Position numbers and translations under genes: made by a program
Shown here: one piece after another, positions 34,788 to 46,607 of the stretch
Layout of the letters: each line of letters starts with the position of its first letter
Position numbering within the stretch: position 1 is the first letter of the stretch
NCBI GenBank assembly: GCA_930367215.1
Contig: OV884058.1
Coordinates: 107,469,802-107,533,801 of the forward strand
Length of the DNA: 64,000 nucleotides
Reading direction: 5' to 3'
Source of the DNA: Pollenia angustigena
Taxonomy: Eukaryota; Arthropoda; Insecta; Diptera; Polleniidae
Notes under the pieces: model-generated
The model's input: only the letters and a program-made list of their open reading frames with translations
What the model was told of the DNA's origin: nothing
Databases searched by the model: none

Positions 34788-35202
34788 GTTTAATTTGGTA
34801 CCATGGGAACCAATAACTCCCAATAACTAATTATAAGTAAGGGCCCTCCAAAGGCTATCCCGTAAATGTGTTTTGATAAAAACGCAATCTAGGTAAGGAG
34901 ATTCTCTCAAACAGAAGTATATTTGTAGTATTAATTACGTCCAGTTCCTTAGTCTGGCTTTCGAGTCTCATAATGTGCTTAAAATGCCGACATTGTATAT
35001 ATTTAATTAATTTGGAGACACTGAAAGACTTATAACATTTACAGGGTCACTATTAGAATAGGCCCTGGTGCGCATAGTATCGACAATAATATTCAAAACT
35101 TTTAAAATAACCTAAATTTAAAAAATAGACGAGTTTAAACTGCTAATTGGCACATAAATGCGACGGCATAAGTCGCCTCCTCAGTACCAATACACATCTT
35201 CG
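34788..35202. other. Gene-free interval
   Basis: No feature seen. Confidence 0.35.
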
Positions 35203-35520
35203 TTACTTAGTTAGCCATTTGTAATGACGACCCATGTGGCTCATTGGCCGAACTAAGAATGGATTTCCAGGCTCCCCATTCTTCTGCGGTTTTTCTCCAA
35301 TTTCAAACGTTGAGATTGTCTTTCCAACGGAGTATCCTTCCCTCAAGCGCAATCTTTGGTTTTTTCCGCGTTTTACTACATCGCCTGCGAAGTTTGGCCC
35401 ATATATCCTCCGAAGTATTTTTCTCTCGAACACTCCAACACTACTTGAGCATGATCCCATGGCTCTGCGCCGTATAGTAGCACAGCACTTAGCACGCTTT
35501 CTCTCGTACCACTTTTCATC
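35203..35520 (-). pseudogene. LINE reverse-transcriptase C-terminal fragment
   Basis: On the minus strand three frames have to be combined: AVLLYGAEPWDHAQ, then VGVFERKILRRIYGP, then RILRWKDNLNV-stop-NWRKTAEEWGAWKSILSSA. This is the order found at the C-terminus of many insect LINE ORF2 proteins, including the RW-D and NWR blocks. At least two frameshifts and one stop. Just downstream of the Trp-Trp gene exons. Confidence 0.78.
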
Positions 35521-36010
35521 CAAACCCATATAAAATAAAATCATTCGATGTTTCTGATCACCCTTGTTGGGGATCGTTTCGCAAATATCATTTTTTATTA
35601 TAAAAAAAGGCCGCGATAGTCTTCATTCACATTTAAATAAAAAAAACCAACAAATAGTTTGGTAACAAGTTGATCTCATATGGATGTTGCGGTCAATTTT
35701 TAAACTTGCTTAAAAGATTTGATCAAAATTATTTTACTTAAGTCCAACAACCATAAGGAATTTAAAAAAATGAAGCTTTTTTTCTAAACAGAGATTATTT
35801 ACTGTTTGCGAATAATTTGAAACGTATGAACTCAGTTTTAAGAAAAATTAAATTTTAAATTCAATTAAATTTAAAAAAAACTCATACAAAAATTAACAAG
35901 ATTTCTTAATTACAATTAAATTTTAGTAAACCTCTTTTATTAATAAAAAAACGATAAATTAGCTCTTCATTTTCCAAAAATTAAAAATCAAAATAAAGAA
36001 ACAAACTTAC
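35521..36010 (-). other. Presumed intron or 3' flank of the Trp-Trp gene
   Basis: This follows a consensus donor, so it should be intron. It is AT-rich, with no second coding block I can place. It runs into a LINE fragment at 35203-35520. Confidence 0.4.
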
Positions 36011-36077
36011 CATTCTCTGCTCAAATCGCGGCGAGGTTGTTCGATTGGACGCCTGAGAATCTTTGCGGCAGTCATCT
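36011..36077 (-). CDS. 67-nt exon downstream of the large exon
   Basis: The acceptor reads tgattatttgcag and the donor gtaagtttgt. The first base completes the AG left by the large exon (AG|A = Arg). The remaining 22 codons are open (DDCRKDSQASNRTTSPRFEQ, then RM), giving a join ...QRMER-DDCRKDS.... It ends in phase 0. The intron between the two exons (36078-36244) is 167 nt. The splice frame would fail in the other two phases, which supports the model. The next exon toward the 3' end was not found at lower coordinates. Confidence 0.82.
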
Positions 36078-36244
36078 CTGCAAATAATCAAAGCAAAACA
36101 AAGAAAATTACAATCAAAACAAAACAAAGAAAATATACAAACAATTAAATTTAAAGATGAGAAAAAGCTTTTCACCTTAATCGCTTGCTCTCACTCTCAC
36201 TGTTTTTAATAAACTTTTTAGAAAATCATTTTATAAAAACTCAC

Positions 36245-39200
36245 CTCTCCATTCGTTGTATAATGGGCATTTGTGCAGTGCTGTCATGTATGCGTACTTG
36301 ATCTGGTGTGATTTCCTCCACAAACATATTGCGCGGCTGAGGGGGCATTGCTTGAAAGCTGTCATTGTCGTAGAATAGGGGACTAATAGGACGACATGAA
36401 CCACCCAAAAGCTCATCGATATTTTGATGACGTGATATGAACAATTGGCCATTGCGAGAGCGTAAATCATTGTTATTGTATTGAGTGGTCGATGGAGGTG
36501 GTTGTACATAGTTGGATTGCTGTTGTTGCAGCTGCCTTTGTTGTGTAGAATATTGTGGTTGTTGTTGGTGATGCAGTTGAGGTGATTGATTTTGGTAAAC
36601 ATCATGCTGATAAATGGGGCCAGCAGTAAAATTAGTAGATGTGTCTAAAATTGGCTGTTGTGATTTTGCCGTTTGAACTTTTGTCATTGGAATGTTGTCA
36701 TAAGGTGATTTACATTGCAGACGCTGTTTTTGCAGCTGCTGCGGGGGCGGTGATGGTAGTGGTTCTTCTTGCTGCACCGGACTGGCACATTGTCCCAATG
36801 GTGGTGGTCTTTCGGAATATTCAAAATTAAAGGAATTACTGAGTTCAGCTTGAGAGTCCATGGCATTATTGGAATTATAGGGGGATTGATGGTATTGCTC
36901 TATTGCAGATGCATCTTCTGTATTATTAAAATTTACCGGTTGTGCCTCAAAATAACCATTTTGGGACTGGACGTGTTGAGGAGATCCAGCTTCTTGTGAC
37001 TGAGTCTGATCTAACCACCATTCCTGTTCCTGGGAGTTATTACGTCTATACACACTTGGCTTGTGTTCTTTGGTCTCTGATCTAGTTTGATTCGAGTCTT
37101 CCTGCCACCAGGCTTTTTCTCCTGACTCAACTCTTGGTATATTAAAAAGCTTCTTGGTGGGACCTGACATCCACCAAGTTTTCGATTCTGTGGTACTAGA
37201 GGAACTATCAGTTTTATTTTTATTCTTCTTGGGTAACGCTATAGTAGCCTCCACTGTTACTTCGTTTCCATTATAGTTAGCTGACGTTTCTTGATTTTCT
37301 TCTTGCAGCCACCAGGGCTTTTCACCAGATTCTACTCGACATATTTTCAATTGTATAGAACCATTTTGCTTAGGAGATTTTTCACTTATTTGTGAACTAT
37401 TGTTTTTAGGAATATCGCTATTTGAAGAAGGATTTTTATTGACTGAAAGTTCATTATCATTTTCCTCATTCCACCATTCTGTTGTAGGCGAAAGACGACT
37501 TTTAGGAAAAGGTTTGGCTTCTACAGGGGCTTGCTCCACACCATAACCATCCGTTGAGAGATCTATACCGTTAGAAGATCTACTTCTTCTATAATTCGTT
37601 TCATGATCGACTTCGTCATCGTTTTGATTGTTTTCGTTTTCGTTATTTATCCACCAGCATTTTTTATCGTTTAGTTTTTCAGCATTGCCGCTTTTTGAAG
37701 AAGTCAAAGATTTTAATTGATCTGTGGCCTCCTCATCATCATCCTCTACTTCCTCATTTTCTAGTTCTTCTTCTTCTTCTTGATTTAATGTCTTTAAATC
37801 ATCATCGGCCAAGGTATCGTCCTCATCATTGCGCAACCACCAGGCCGTTTCGCCGGAATCGATGTGTCTTATTTTAAAACGCATTTCATCTTTCAAATTA
37901 AAATCTAAAGCGGAGGCTGTATCGATTTGTCGGCTAGTATCTTGCCACCAACTTGACTCGTCCTGGTCCGTACCCGAGGTAGAGGAGGTAGTGAGGTGGG
38001 TGGTTGTATAAGGCGAAATGGATTCGGTTTGCAAATCGCTCGGCATTCTGGATGATTCGTTTACTGTGGTTGTATCCTGAGGACAATAGGAAGTTGAAGT
38101 ACTAGAAGATTTTGTATTCGTATTGGTTTTGGATTTTGATTTCGTTTTAGCTTCAATTGAGGATGAGCTCGTTTTATTCGATTTATTTATAATTGAATTT
38201 TTTGGCTCGTCCACAGAATTTGATAAACTTTTATTATTACTACCGCTAGATTTCGTATTCACCGCTGGTGTCGAAGGCGTTGTTTTCGTTTCGTTAGCTT
38301 GTGTTAAACTAACACTTTTCTTTGTTGACGATTTATCTAGATCATTACCTGACGATGAGTTCTCAGAGCTTTCAAGGTAAATTTGTTCATCGCTGTTAAC
38401 AATGTCTTGTTGTTGTTCAGCAAAAAAGTTCGATACTGATGACAATTTTTTCAAACGCCTTATGGGATCTTTGTTTGAGGGGCTTTTGGGGGTATTGCGG
38501 CTGGTGGTGGATGAATCAGACTTCTTGCATTTGTTGGCAGAAACAGGTTGTGGTGGTTGTTGTGAAAAGCTATTTTCATTAGATGATTTTATACTATTGC
38601 TATCCGCAGTGCTGTTAGTGGTGGTTGTGATGGTGCTGGTCGAGCTGGTTGTGTTAGTGGCATCTTTAATTGTTTTTTTCTTAATGTTTTTCTTATTAGC
38701 CTTTTTGCTTTCTGTAACGCTTTCAGTTCCACTTGACGAAGAGCTGGTGGTTGTGGGGGCTGTCGAAGGAGAGCCCGACGTTGTGGTTGTTGAAGAAGTA
38801 GAAGACTTGGGTTTAATATTTGTTGTGCTATTGTTACGACTCAATGGGCTCTTAGGCGATATGACGGCACCATTAGCCATGGGTTTCTGGTGACATCTAG
38901 CTCTTAGTTTACTATCGGTCCCATTGCGTCTTATGGATCTATTAGAAGCATTGCTTACCTCTGATCCGGCACTGGGAGACCTTTCTAAACGTTGTATGGC
39001 CTGCAAGGCACCATTTAAAGCTTCTACTGTATTTAAATCAGAATCCGTACCCGTGCTAGGGGTTCTTGATTTTCTTGGTCGATCGGTGGGTCCCACATTA
39101 AGAGCCGATTTACGAAAATCTTTATTTGGCAGTTTGGTTGAAATGCTAGCTGAGGAGGATGATGTTTTTGTGGGAGATTCTCCTTTTGGACCTGTGGGGG

Positions 39201-40422
39201 GTTTTTGCGCGCTCAGATTCTCAACAGAGGATTGTCGGGAATTAAGTTTTATTGATTTAGGGGGAGACAGCTTAGATTTACTGGCAATTGGAGATTTGTT
39301 TGACTTATTACTTCCAGACGTGGAAGTAGAATTTACATCCTCTTTTTTATTTTCGGAAGTAGAAGCTAAAGATGATGATTTGGAGGTTGCGGATAAAGGA
39401 CTGTGACTATAACGCAGTCCTGAGGATGTGTAACGATCTGTATGAGGACTGTATGATGAAGACACTCGACTGCTTAAACCAAATCTGGAATAACGTGTGG
39501 AATCATCTAAACGATCAGACTGGATTTCCTTTTCCAATGTTTTCTTTTTCTTAGTTGAACGTTGTATGGTTTTCTCTATAGTTTTAGCAATTTCTATACG
39601 TCTGGTGCGGTGAACAGTAGTGGTATTAGCTGCACCTGGTGGTGTGGGTGATGTGGCTCTTGTACAGACTGAAACTACAATAAATTTCTCCTCTTCATTA
39701 TCATCTTCTTCCTCAGTTTCAGAAGAAGCTGTGGATTCCTCTGTTGTGTGGATTTCCTGAACGGTTTCCTCTATTTTCGTTTCCTCTTTAGCTTCTTGTG
39801 GATGCAATTCCTTTTCATTGGATTTTCTAGAGGCTAACTCTCGGGCCTTACTTATGGAACGTGCTTTAAAATCACTAGCTGACAAATAGGATATGGAAAC
39901 TGCGGAAGCGTTAGCTGTTGGCGTTCTTGCCGTTGAAGAGCTGCCATAACGTGAGCCATAAGATCCACTAGTACTACATTTCGGGACATTCAATCTATAG
40001 GAATTTCCGGAGGAACCATAGCCAATTTTACATTTTGTGTCCAAGGCCGGACTAGGGTCTCTCGATTTTCCTCTAAGACTTCTAGTAGTCGGACTAGGAT
40101 CCCGACTTTTAATGCGATTTGTGTGCTCTAGAGCTGCCGGGCTTGGTTCTCGGGAATATTTACCTAAATTACTAGAGGTAGACCCATAGCGTTTTAGTTG
40201 ACCTGTTTTAGAGCCCGAGGAATCGCTTGTGCTGGTATCGGGTTTAGGGACCGCAGCCGCTGTTCCACTCGCCGAATAACGGCTGGCATATGTAGAGGCT
40301 GGTACAACGGGGATATCACGTTTCAAACGATAGGTTCCCCCTGAAAAAGAAGGTCTATATGAACTGGCTGAAGCCAAAGAGCTATAACGAGCTGTGGAGC
40401 TGACATCATCTCTTGAGGAATA
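36245..40422 (-). CDS. Large internal exon of a serine-rich, disordered Trp-Trp repeat protein (family not recognised)
   Basis: The exon is open for 1,392 codons. It is bounded by a pyrimidine-rich acceptor ending ...cccattttag at 40423 and a donor gtgagt at 36244, and it ends in phase 2. The apparent start (TTG at 40377) is not a real start: the frame continues 14 codons upstream to the acceptor (YSSRDDVSSTARYS...). Reading from the first codon: Ser/Tyr-rich segment to about residue 130 with one SREPSP and two SRDPSP motifs; acidic stretch near 235; Lys-rich, possibly helical stretch about 275-310; long Ser/Thr/Asn/Lys low-complexity region; eight Trp-Trp pairs at about residues 825-1135, three in the form R/I-x-E/D-S-G-E-x-x-W-W; Gln/Pro-rich tail about 1200-1340. 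There is no signal peptide, membrane segment or catalytic motif in this exon. The make-up suggests a cytoskeletal or scaffold protein, but that is a guess. No transposon interrupts the exon, unlike everything around it. Confidence 0.93.
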
Positions 40423-40485
40423 CTAAAATGGGAAAAGAATAATTAAAGAAGCTTTAAAATTAAATGTCTCTAAACAAAAACTTAC

Positions 40486-40539
40486 CGCACTGGAGGCACC
40501 TGTTTTGTAGTTAGAAGACAACGAAGATTTCCAAGGGGT
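40486..40539 (-). CDS. 54-nt in-frame microexon of the same gene
   Basis: The minus strand reads ttatcttttcag, then 54 nt, then gtaagttttt. These are a strong acceptor and a consensus donor. The exon encodes 18 residues (TPWKSSLSSNYKTGASSA) with no stop. It starts and ends in phase 0, so it can be included or skipped without changing frame. The composition matches the Ser/Tyr-rich start of the next exon. The intron that follows (40423-40485) is 63 nt, a typical short fly intron. The upstream exon was not located; the next sequence upstream is a MITE. Confidence 0.82.
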
Positions 40540-40604
40540 CTGAAAAGATAAATACAAAGATATAAGAATGTTAAGGAAAATAAATGGTTTATCTTAAAAT
40601 ATAA

Positions 40605-40859
40605 TCAGGTATGTGATGAAAAACGATCGTTTTCAAAATGATCGTTTTTAACAGGTGTGATGAATTTCGACCGATTTTAAAATCCATTTCTGAAGTAAAG
40701 TTTAAATTTTTTGTTCAAAATACAGTTCAATTAACATGTTTAATACAAAATTCAATAGAATTTAGTCAGGTAAAAAGGGAAAAATATATTATAAATCTAT
40801 TTTAAAAGATACTGAAAACGACATTATTGATTTCAAATAGTTTTCCATCACATACCTGA
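40605..40859. mobile_element. 255-bp MITE in the intron upstream of the microexon
   Basis: Terminal inverted repeats: TCAGGTATGTGATGAAAAAC on the left and TCAGGTATGTGATGGAAAAC on the reversed right end. It lies 64 bp upstream of the microexon acceptor. It also contains a second copy of the GTCAGGTA motif inside. Target duplication unclear. Confidence 0.75.
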
Positions 40860-42645
40860 CTACCTTTTTATGGTCACAAATACTAATTCAATCCTAAAGT
40901 TACCCTCAATGCGTTTGAGTAAAATTTCCTTCTTATTTTAGCATTTCAAACAAAATATCTGTTGTATAATTTGTATTTCACCATAAAAATTAAAAGTGTT
41001 ATTATCGATGAATGCATTTAACGCACGAGAGTCGTCAAACTTTTCAAGTGTACAAGGTCTATTCTATTGGCAAATAGAGAGGCACTTAGTTACATTTTTA
41101 TTGTAGAAAAGTGTGCGTGTGACTATAAATATTTAATGCATTCGATTTTAATTGTTGCCACATATTGTAAGCATCACTATTTTTTCATTACTTTTTTTTT
41201 TTTTTTTGTTGTAAACTTTTAAACAATTATTGCCACTCAAACGATGCAATTTAGCATCAACATTTCATCAGTTTTGAAATGGGGTGTGTTTATACGTGTC
41301 TATATAGTATTGTCCATCAGATATCGTTAATAAGATTGATTTGTTCTTTGTTGGCACTTACAAAATGCGATAAAGTGAGAAAGGGAAGCATAGCTAAGAG
41401 TTCTTTCTTATATTTTTAATTTTATTTATTTATAAATAAGAATTCTTTGACTGAAAATTTTAAGAGAAATTATTAGAAATCCACAGTTGGTTTTTTTCCT
41501 TCACTGACTCGTAAGTTACTAAAAGTTTGTACTCCTCAACGGCTTCGTAAATATTATACACCATTGAAAAACCAAAAGGATATAAAACAAGTCAGTATAA
41601 AATTTGTCTCCGATCGGTATTGTTAAAAGTCTTACAGTCTTAGTAAAATTACATTCGGATCCAGGAAATTTGTTTAGCCAACATTGGCTCTAACAGCACT
41701 TAAAGCATTGACCCCTCCTCCTGAGCATTTCGAATCAATGCTGTATGACCAGAGCCGACCCCGCTTTCTTCTCTTTATTAGCCAAATTCATTTTAAATTC
41801 AGAGTAATTTGACAATATTGGGCAAACCACGGTTAAATTCGGCACTCGATATCGATCGAAATTTGTATTTGAATTGTATTGTAATCTCGATTTATATCGA
41901 ATGCCGTAATTTGCCACCTGATTTGTAGTCCCTAACTTTGGAAAAAGAAACTTAAGGAAATATTATATCAGTACATAATAAAAGAATCCACAGTCTTATC
42001 AGGAGGTATCTAAGAAGTAATTGAAAAATGAACTAGTACATCCCATTTTCCTTTCATTATAAGAAAGATTTATGCTGGATAACGACAGTCCTCCAACATT
42101 AATACGACCATGACTCCAGTCGTGGAAAAAAACAAAACAACAAGGAACCTTGTTTTTCAAGCACCTAAAACTAATTTTAACAGAGGATGAGGGCGTCCTT
42201 TGAAATATATCTGTTAGGTTGTAAAAGAAATATCTGTTACTTTTGGTCGTACACTGATAGAAAAGTGCATCTTCGTATTGATGATGCCCTTAGATCAGAG
42301 TTGTGACAGCAATGCTATTACAAATGGCATCAATGATGCACAAAGTAACATCAATCCAATGACGAACGCCATCATCAAATTTTGTTTTGCCATCTAAGCT
42401 ATGACTGCAGTGACACCAATTCGATGACACATTTTGTATATTATTAACTTTATGTTCATGTTTGAAATGTATTAAAAGAAGCAAAAGTTCCCATATTCCA
42501 TTCTTTTTAATTATTTAGTTTAATATGTACATAAAATTTTTAAAGTATGTATAATGATTACGAAAACCGTATAGGGCATGCTAATGGTGTCTTATAATTG
42601 AGAGTTCTTGTGAAAAACAAAGGGCAGAATACAAAGAGAATACAG
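40860..42645. other. Probable intron/intergenic DNA upstream of the microexon
   Basis: No further in-frame exon could be identified. AT-rich, short ORFs only. Confidence 0.35.
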
Positions 42646-43374
42646 TGCCCATGTTCTGTAACTCTCGCGTCGAGAAAGTTTTCGATTGAAATGTGTAAAA
42701 TGAAACAAAAATTCTATAAATTGAAACAAACAGCTGTTTTTCTCACTTAACTGTGTCTGTAACTTTTTTTGGCGAGTACAAGCTGTCACGTAAGGAAATT
42801 ACTCGCCAATTTACAGAAAAAGTGTGTCTGTAACATTTTGGTGAGAAAAGTTCCCGGTTTGAACAGTCAAATAAACTCACGGATAAAAATGGGGCGAGAA
42901 AAAATTTTAACACTAAAAAACAATTAAAAATGCAAAATGCAAAGAATAATTATAATAATATTTTATTCTTGGCACATTTTTCATTGTTTTATTATTTTGC
43001 TTTTGATATTTTCATAAAATATACGAATGTCTTCAAAGCTCGTTTGCAAACAACAAACATTAAAGTCGCTCTTTACACAATTTGGCATAGCCGACGGTTG
43101 TGTTTTCGCCGCCGTCGTTGAAAAATTTTCAATTTAAGTAAATTTTGGTCGCCGTCAACGATATGGGTTACTGGCGTTCTGAACGTCTGCAATGTCACAT
43201 CGGCTTCGAGTTTAATATTATGACATTTATAACGTAACGACGTAATCTCCTTTGATAGCTTTCGACATGAGTTACAGACACACATTTTTCTCACTTTTCG
43301 AGAAACGATGGGATATTTTGTTTCACATCTTTTCGATGCAAGAAGTTCTCACTAAAGTTACAGAACATGGGTAC
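42646..43374. mobile_element. 729-bp TIR element, copy B (uninterrupted)
   Basis: Ends TGCCCATGTTCTGTAACT and, reversed, TGTACCCATGTTCTGTAACT. AGAATACAG (9 bp) stands immediately left of the element (42637-42645) and right of it (43375-43383). Minus-strand reading frame at 43073-43294 is shared with copy A. Confidence 0.8.
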
Positions 43375-44910
43375 AGAATACAGAAGAGTAACACAAACAT
43401 CTTTTTATTTAGTTAGAATTCTAGTCCTTGCAAAAAGTTTAAAATAGAGAGCCAGTAGTCTTCCCATATTCTATAAAACAGGCGCTACGGGAGATCCGGT
43501 AAAGTTGAGTGTACCAAGATCCTGAAAAAGAAGTTTTAGTAGGAAAGTCAGCAGATATTTAAAATCTATGGATCAGACTTAGCGTAGATTAAATGTATAT
43601 GTGCATGAGTTTAACAAGTTTTGTGGTAGGGTATGACCAAGTTTTTAAATCTTATCCCAAAATTCCTGTTTTTAAAAAGGTTATTACGACCTAACCAGTT
43701 TTTTTAATATTTCCCTTTTTCAAGTTTTCGTTCAATACCATCACATTGAAACTTAAAACAAGTTTTTAACTTCAAAATTGTAATTATGCCCCACTGTGCA
43801 TTGTGAGAATAATGTCCCCTCCTCGAATTAATACCAACTTAAACAAAATTCTTCAGTAAGATTTAAAATTAAAAACTTCTTTAAAAATTAATTTCTATTC
43901 TTCTGATTTGCATACCCTCCCCATTCAACATCACTCAAAACAATTGCCAACAAATCATCACAGAAACCTTAAAAGCAACAAATCGTTAGATACATTCCCT
44001 ACGACGTCAGAATATTGAAATAAGAATTGAAATTGAGCAAAAATAAAACTGAAATTAATTTTTCACTCCCCTTTTTATTGTTTGATTTAAAATTTTTCGT
44101 TAAACAATTTACTACAATAATTTTGCTTTTTCTTACAATTTCAATTAAAAAGCGTTGCAGATCGCCACTCGATCACTAAAACGAACAGAGGCTGTTGCAT
44201 GCAAAATACCGTAATACGAAAAGAGTTGCATAAGGAGGGATGGTGAAATTTGTATGCAATACAGCCAGTAGGTCTTCAATACGTTCAATAGTAGAACAAA
44301 TTTCAATTATAATTTGACGTGTAAACAGATTCCTTTCAATTTGTTTAAACATCTGTGCGGCAATATCAAAAACAAAGCGGGCGAATGGACGAACAAGATA
44401 CTGGCTCGGGAGAAGGGTTATTGTTACAGTTCCCAGAAGGAAAATTTTCGGATTTTTTTTTTTTTTTTTTTTTTTTGCAATGTTTTTGGCTTTAATTAAA
44501 GGTTTCTAGATGTAAAAATTGTATAACGTTTGGAACAAAACGTTCTTAGCGGAGTAAATCTGTGCCAAAATGGAAAATTAGCTTATGTTGAATTTTGTAG
44601 AAGGCAGATATCCTCAGTTTTATTAAAGTTTTTTTCGAGAATTTTATTGCTTTAAAGAAAAAATTTTGTAAATATTAAAGATTTTATACCATTTACAATT
44701 GTAATAGACAGAGAAACTAGAAATATGCTTAAAAAAAGCGTTTTATGCGCATTAAATATTCAGTAAAAACTAGAAAATATTCCCTGAAAATTTTTAAAAA
44801 TATGCCCTAAGAAATCAATACTAATTGCTCATTTGAAGACAAAATATTCAACAATTAAATAACAGTTAAAAAAAAGAACCAAAGAATATTATCGCTAAAG
44901 CCCATAGACA
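43375..44910. other. Interval without clear genes
   Basis: 44150-44450 is less AT-rich. It includes a 61-codon plus-strand ORF (44314-44499), which ends in poly-Phe coded by a run of over 20 T. A promoter or first exon of the minus-strand gene could lie here but I cannot show it. Confidence 0.3.
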
Positions 44911-45076
44911 AATTACAATCCTCAAAAGCTTTTATACTTTATGAGGCTTATTCCTTCAATATTTTCCAGGAATATTTTCTATGCACTATCAGAATTTTTC
45001 GTTTGTATATATCTGTTACGGGGTTTACTTTAGCTATCCTTTGGCTAGCAATGAAGTAAATTGTAAAGAAAATGTA

Positions 45077-45198
45077 TACAACTATTAGATACCAGCAGAA
45101 TGTAATGCATTTTCAGGCCTGCTATATACAAAGAATGCTGACGAAGGCCGTAGCGGGCCAGAAAATGCATTACATTCTGCTGGTATCTAATAGTTGTA
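45077..45198. mobile_element. 122-bp hairpin
   Basis: TACAACTATTAGATACCAGC at the left and its exact complement at the right; arms of about 50 bp reaching GGCC near the centre. Confidence 0.75.
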
Positions 45199-45668
45199 CA
45201 GTAGTTTTAACTTAACTGCCTTTTGTTTACGTGCACTTTTGACTTAACTGCACAAAATTGATAATTTTTGGAATTATTCTTTATAATTCCATACAAATTC
45301 CTTTTTAAGTGCACTTTCTATACCTGCTCATTTAAGATAAATGCACAAAATTTTTGACATTTTAATATTATTTTGATACAAAAAATTTAACTTAGCTACA
45401 CTTTGACTTAACTGCCCTAAATAAATATTTTCTGGAATTATTCTTCAAAATCCTTGTTAACGTGCATTTTGGGCAGCTTTAAAATATTTTCATACAAAAC
45501 ATCAAAGTAAGCTGCACACATAAAAATATATGGTGGCCACTTTTTCACATAAATATCAAATTTAAGCTGTTTATAAAAATATAAATCACAATTTTTTTGT
45601 TTTTTTCCATCAATTTTAATGTTCTTTGTTAATTCTCATTTGTTGTTGTTAATATTTCTTTTATATTA

Positions 45669-46573
45669 AACTAGCTTAACCCGGTGCGCTTCGCTACACT
45701 ACTTTAACCACTTTATCGGTTGAGAGATATTTAATATATGCATCCTATGGAAGGCATTTCCCCCCTGCGTCTTCCCGCTTTATTTGTATTTTCAAAAGTG
45801 AAGTATACCATAAGAGTGACTTCTACAAAGTCTAAATTTGCTCACTATAACAGTTCTTAAGTTATGCGATATTAAACATTGGCGTCCTATGGGGGGTAAT
45901 ACTTCCCCCGCTTCTATTTTATTTAAATTTTGGGGCTCAGAAGATCCTACTACCAAAAGTTCAACAAATTGCTTGCAGCGGCTCTTATTAATATTTCTAT
46001 CTATGAGGGGTACTGCTCCTCCGCTGGCTACCCCGCCCATTTCTATATTAAAATTTATAGTTTATCATAATAGTAGCTTTAATTGTTCTTCAGTTGAGCG
46101 ATATTTAATATATGGATCCTATGAGAGTTATTTCCCCCCCAGCGCCTACCCGCTTTATTTTTATTTTCAAAAGTGAAGTTTACCATAAGAGTGACTTCTA
46201 CAAAGTTTGAACATTCTCACTATAACAGTTCTTAAGATATGCGATATTAAACATTGGCGTCCTATGGGGGAAACTACTTCCTCCGCTGCCACTTTATTTC
46301 AATTTTGGGGCTCAGAAGATCCTTCTACCAAAAGTTCAACAAAATGCATGAAGCGGCTCTTAAGATATGCGATATTTAATATTGGCATCCAAAGGGGGTA
46401 CCAATTCCCCTGCCGCTATCGAAAAAATAAGTAGCCTATTTTATTTTTAGGGCTCACGTGATGCTACAGTAAAAATTTCAGGAAAATCGGTTTAGTAGTT
46501 TAGAAGTCTATAAGCCAACATACAAACAAACAAACACACAAACATTTTTCATTTTTATATATATGTATAGATA
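45669..46573. repeat. Interspersed repeat with a 375-bp internal duplication
   Basis: Starts aaactagcttaacccggtgc and ends in (caaa) steps and tttatatatatgtatagat. Units at about 45722 and 46097 repeat each other over some 300 bp (…gatatttaatatatg-atcctatg…cataagagtgacttctacaaag…). Family not assigned. Confidence 0.6.
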
Positions 46574-46607
46574 AACATACAAACATGTATAAAATGATCT
46601 GTTATTT

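Noticed and set aside
36231..36605. 124-codon minus-strand ORF
   Set aside because: Overlaps the end of the large exon in another frame and runs past its splice donor.
38402..39406. Plus-strand ORFs of 160 and 163 codons
   Set aside because: They are antisense to the large minus-strand exon. Their Leu/Val-rich translations come from Ser/Thr codons read backwards.
40375..40377. Translation start of the large gene at this position
   Set aside because: The codon is TTG, and the open frame continues upstream to a clear splice acceptor, joined in frame with a further exon.
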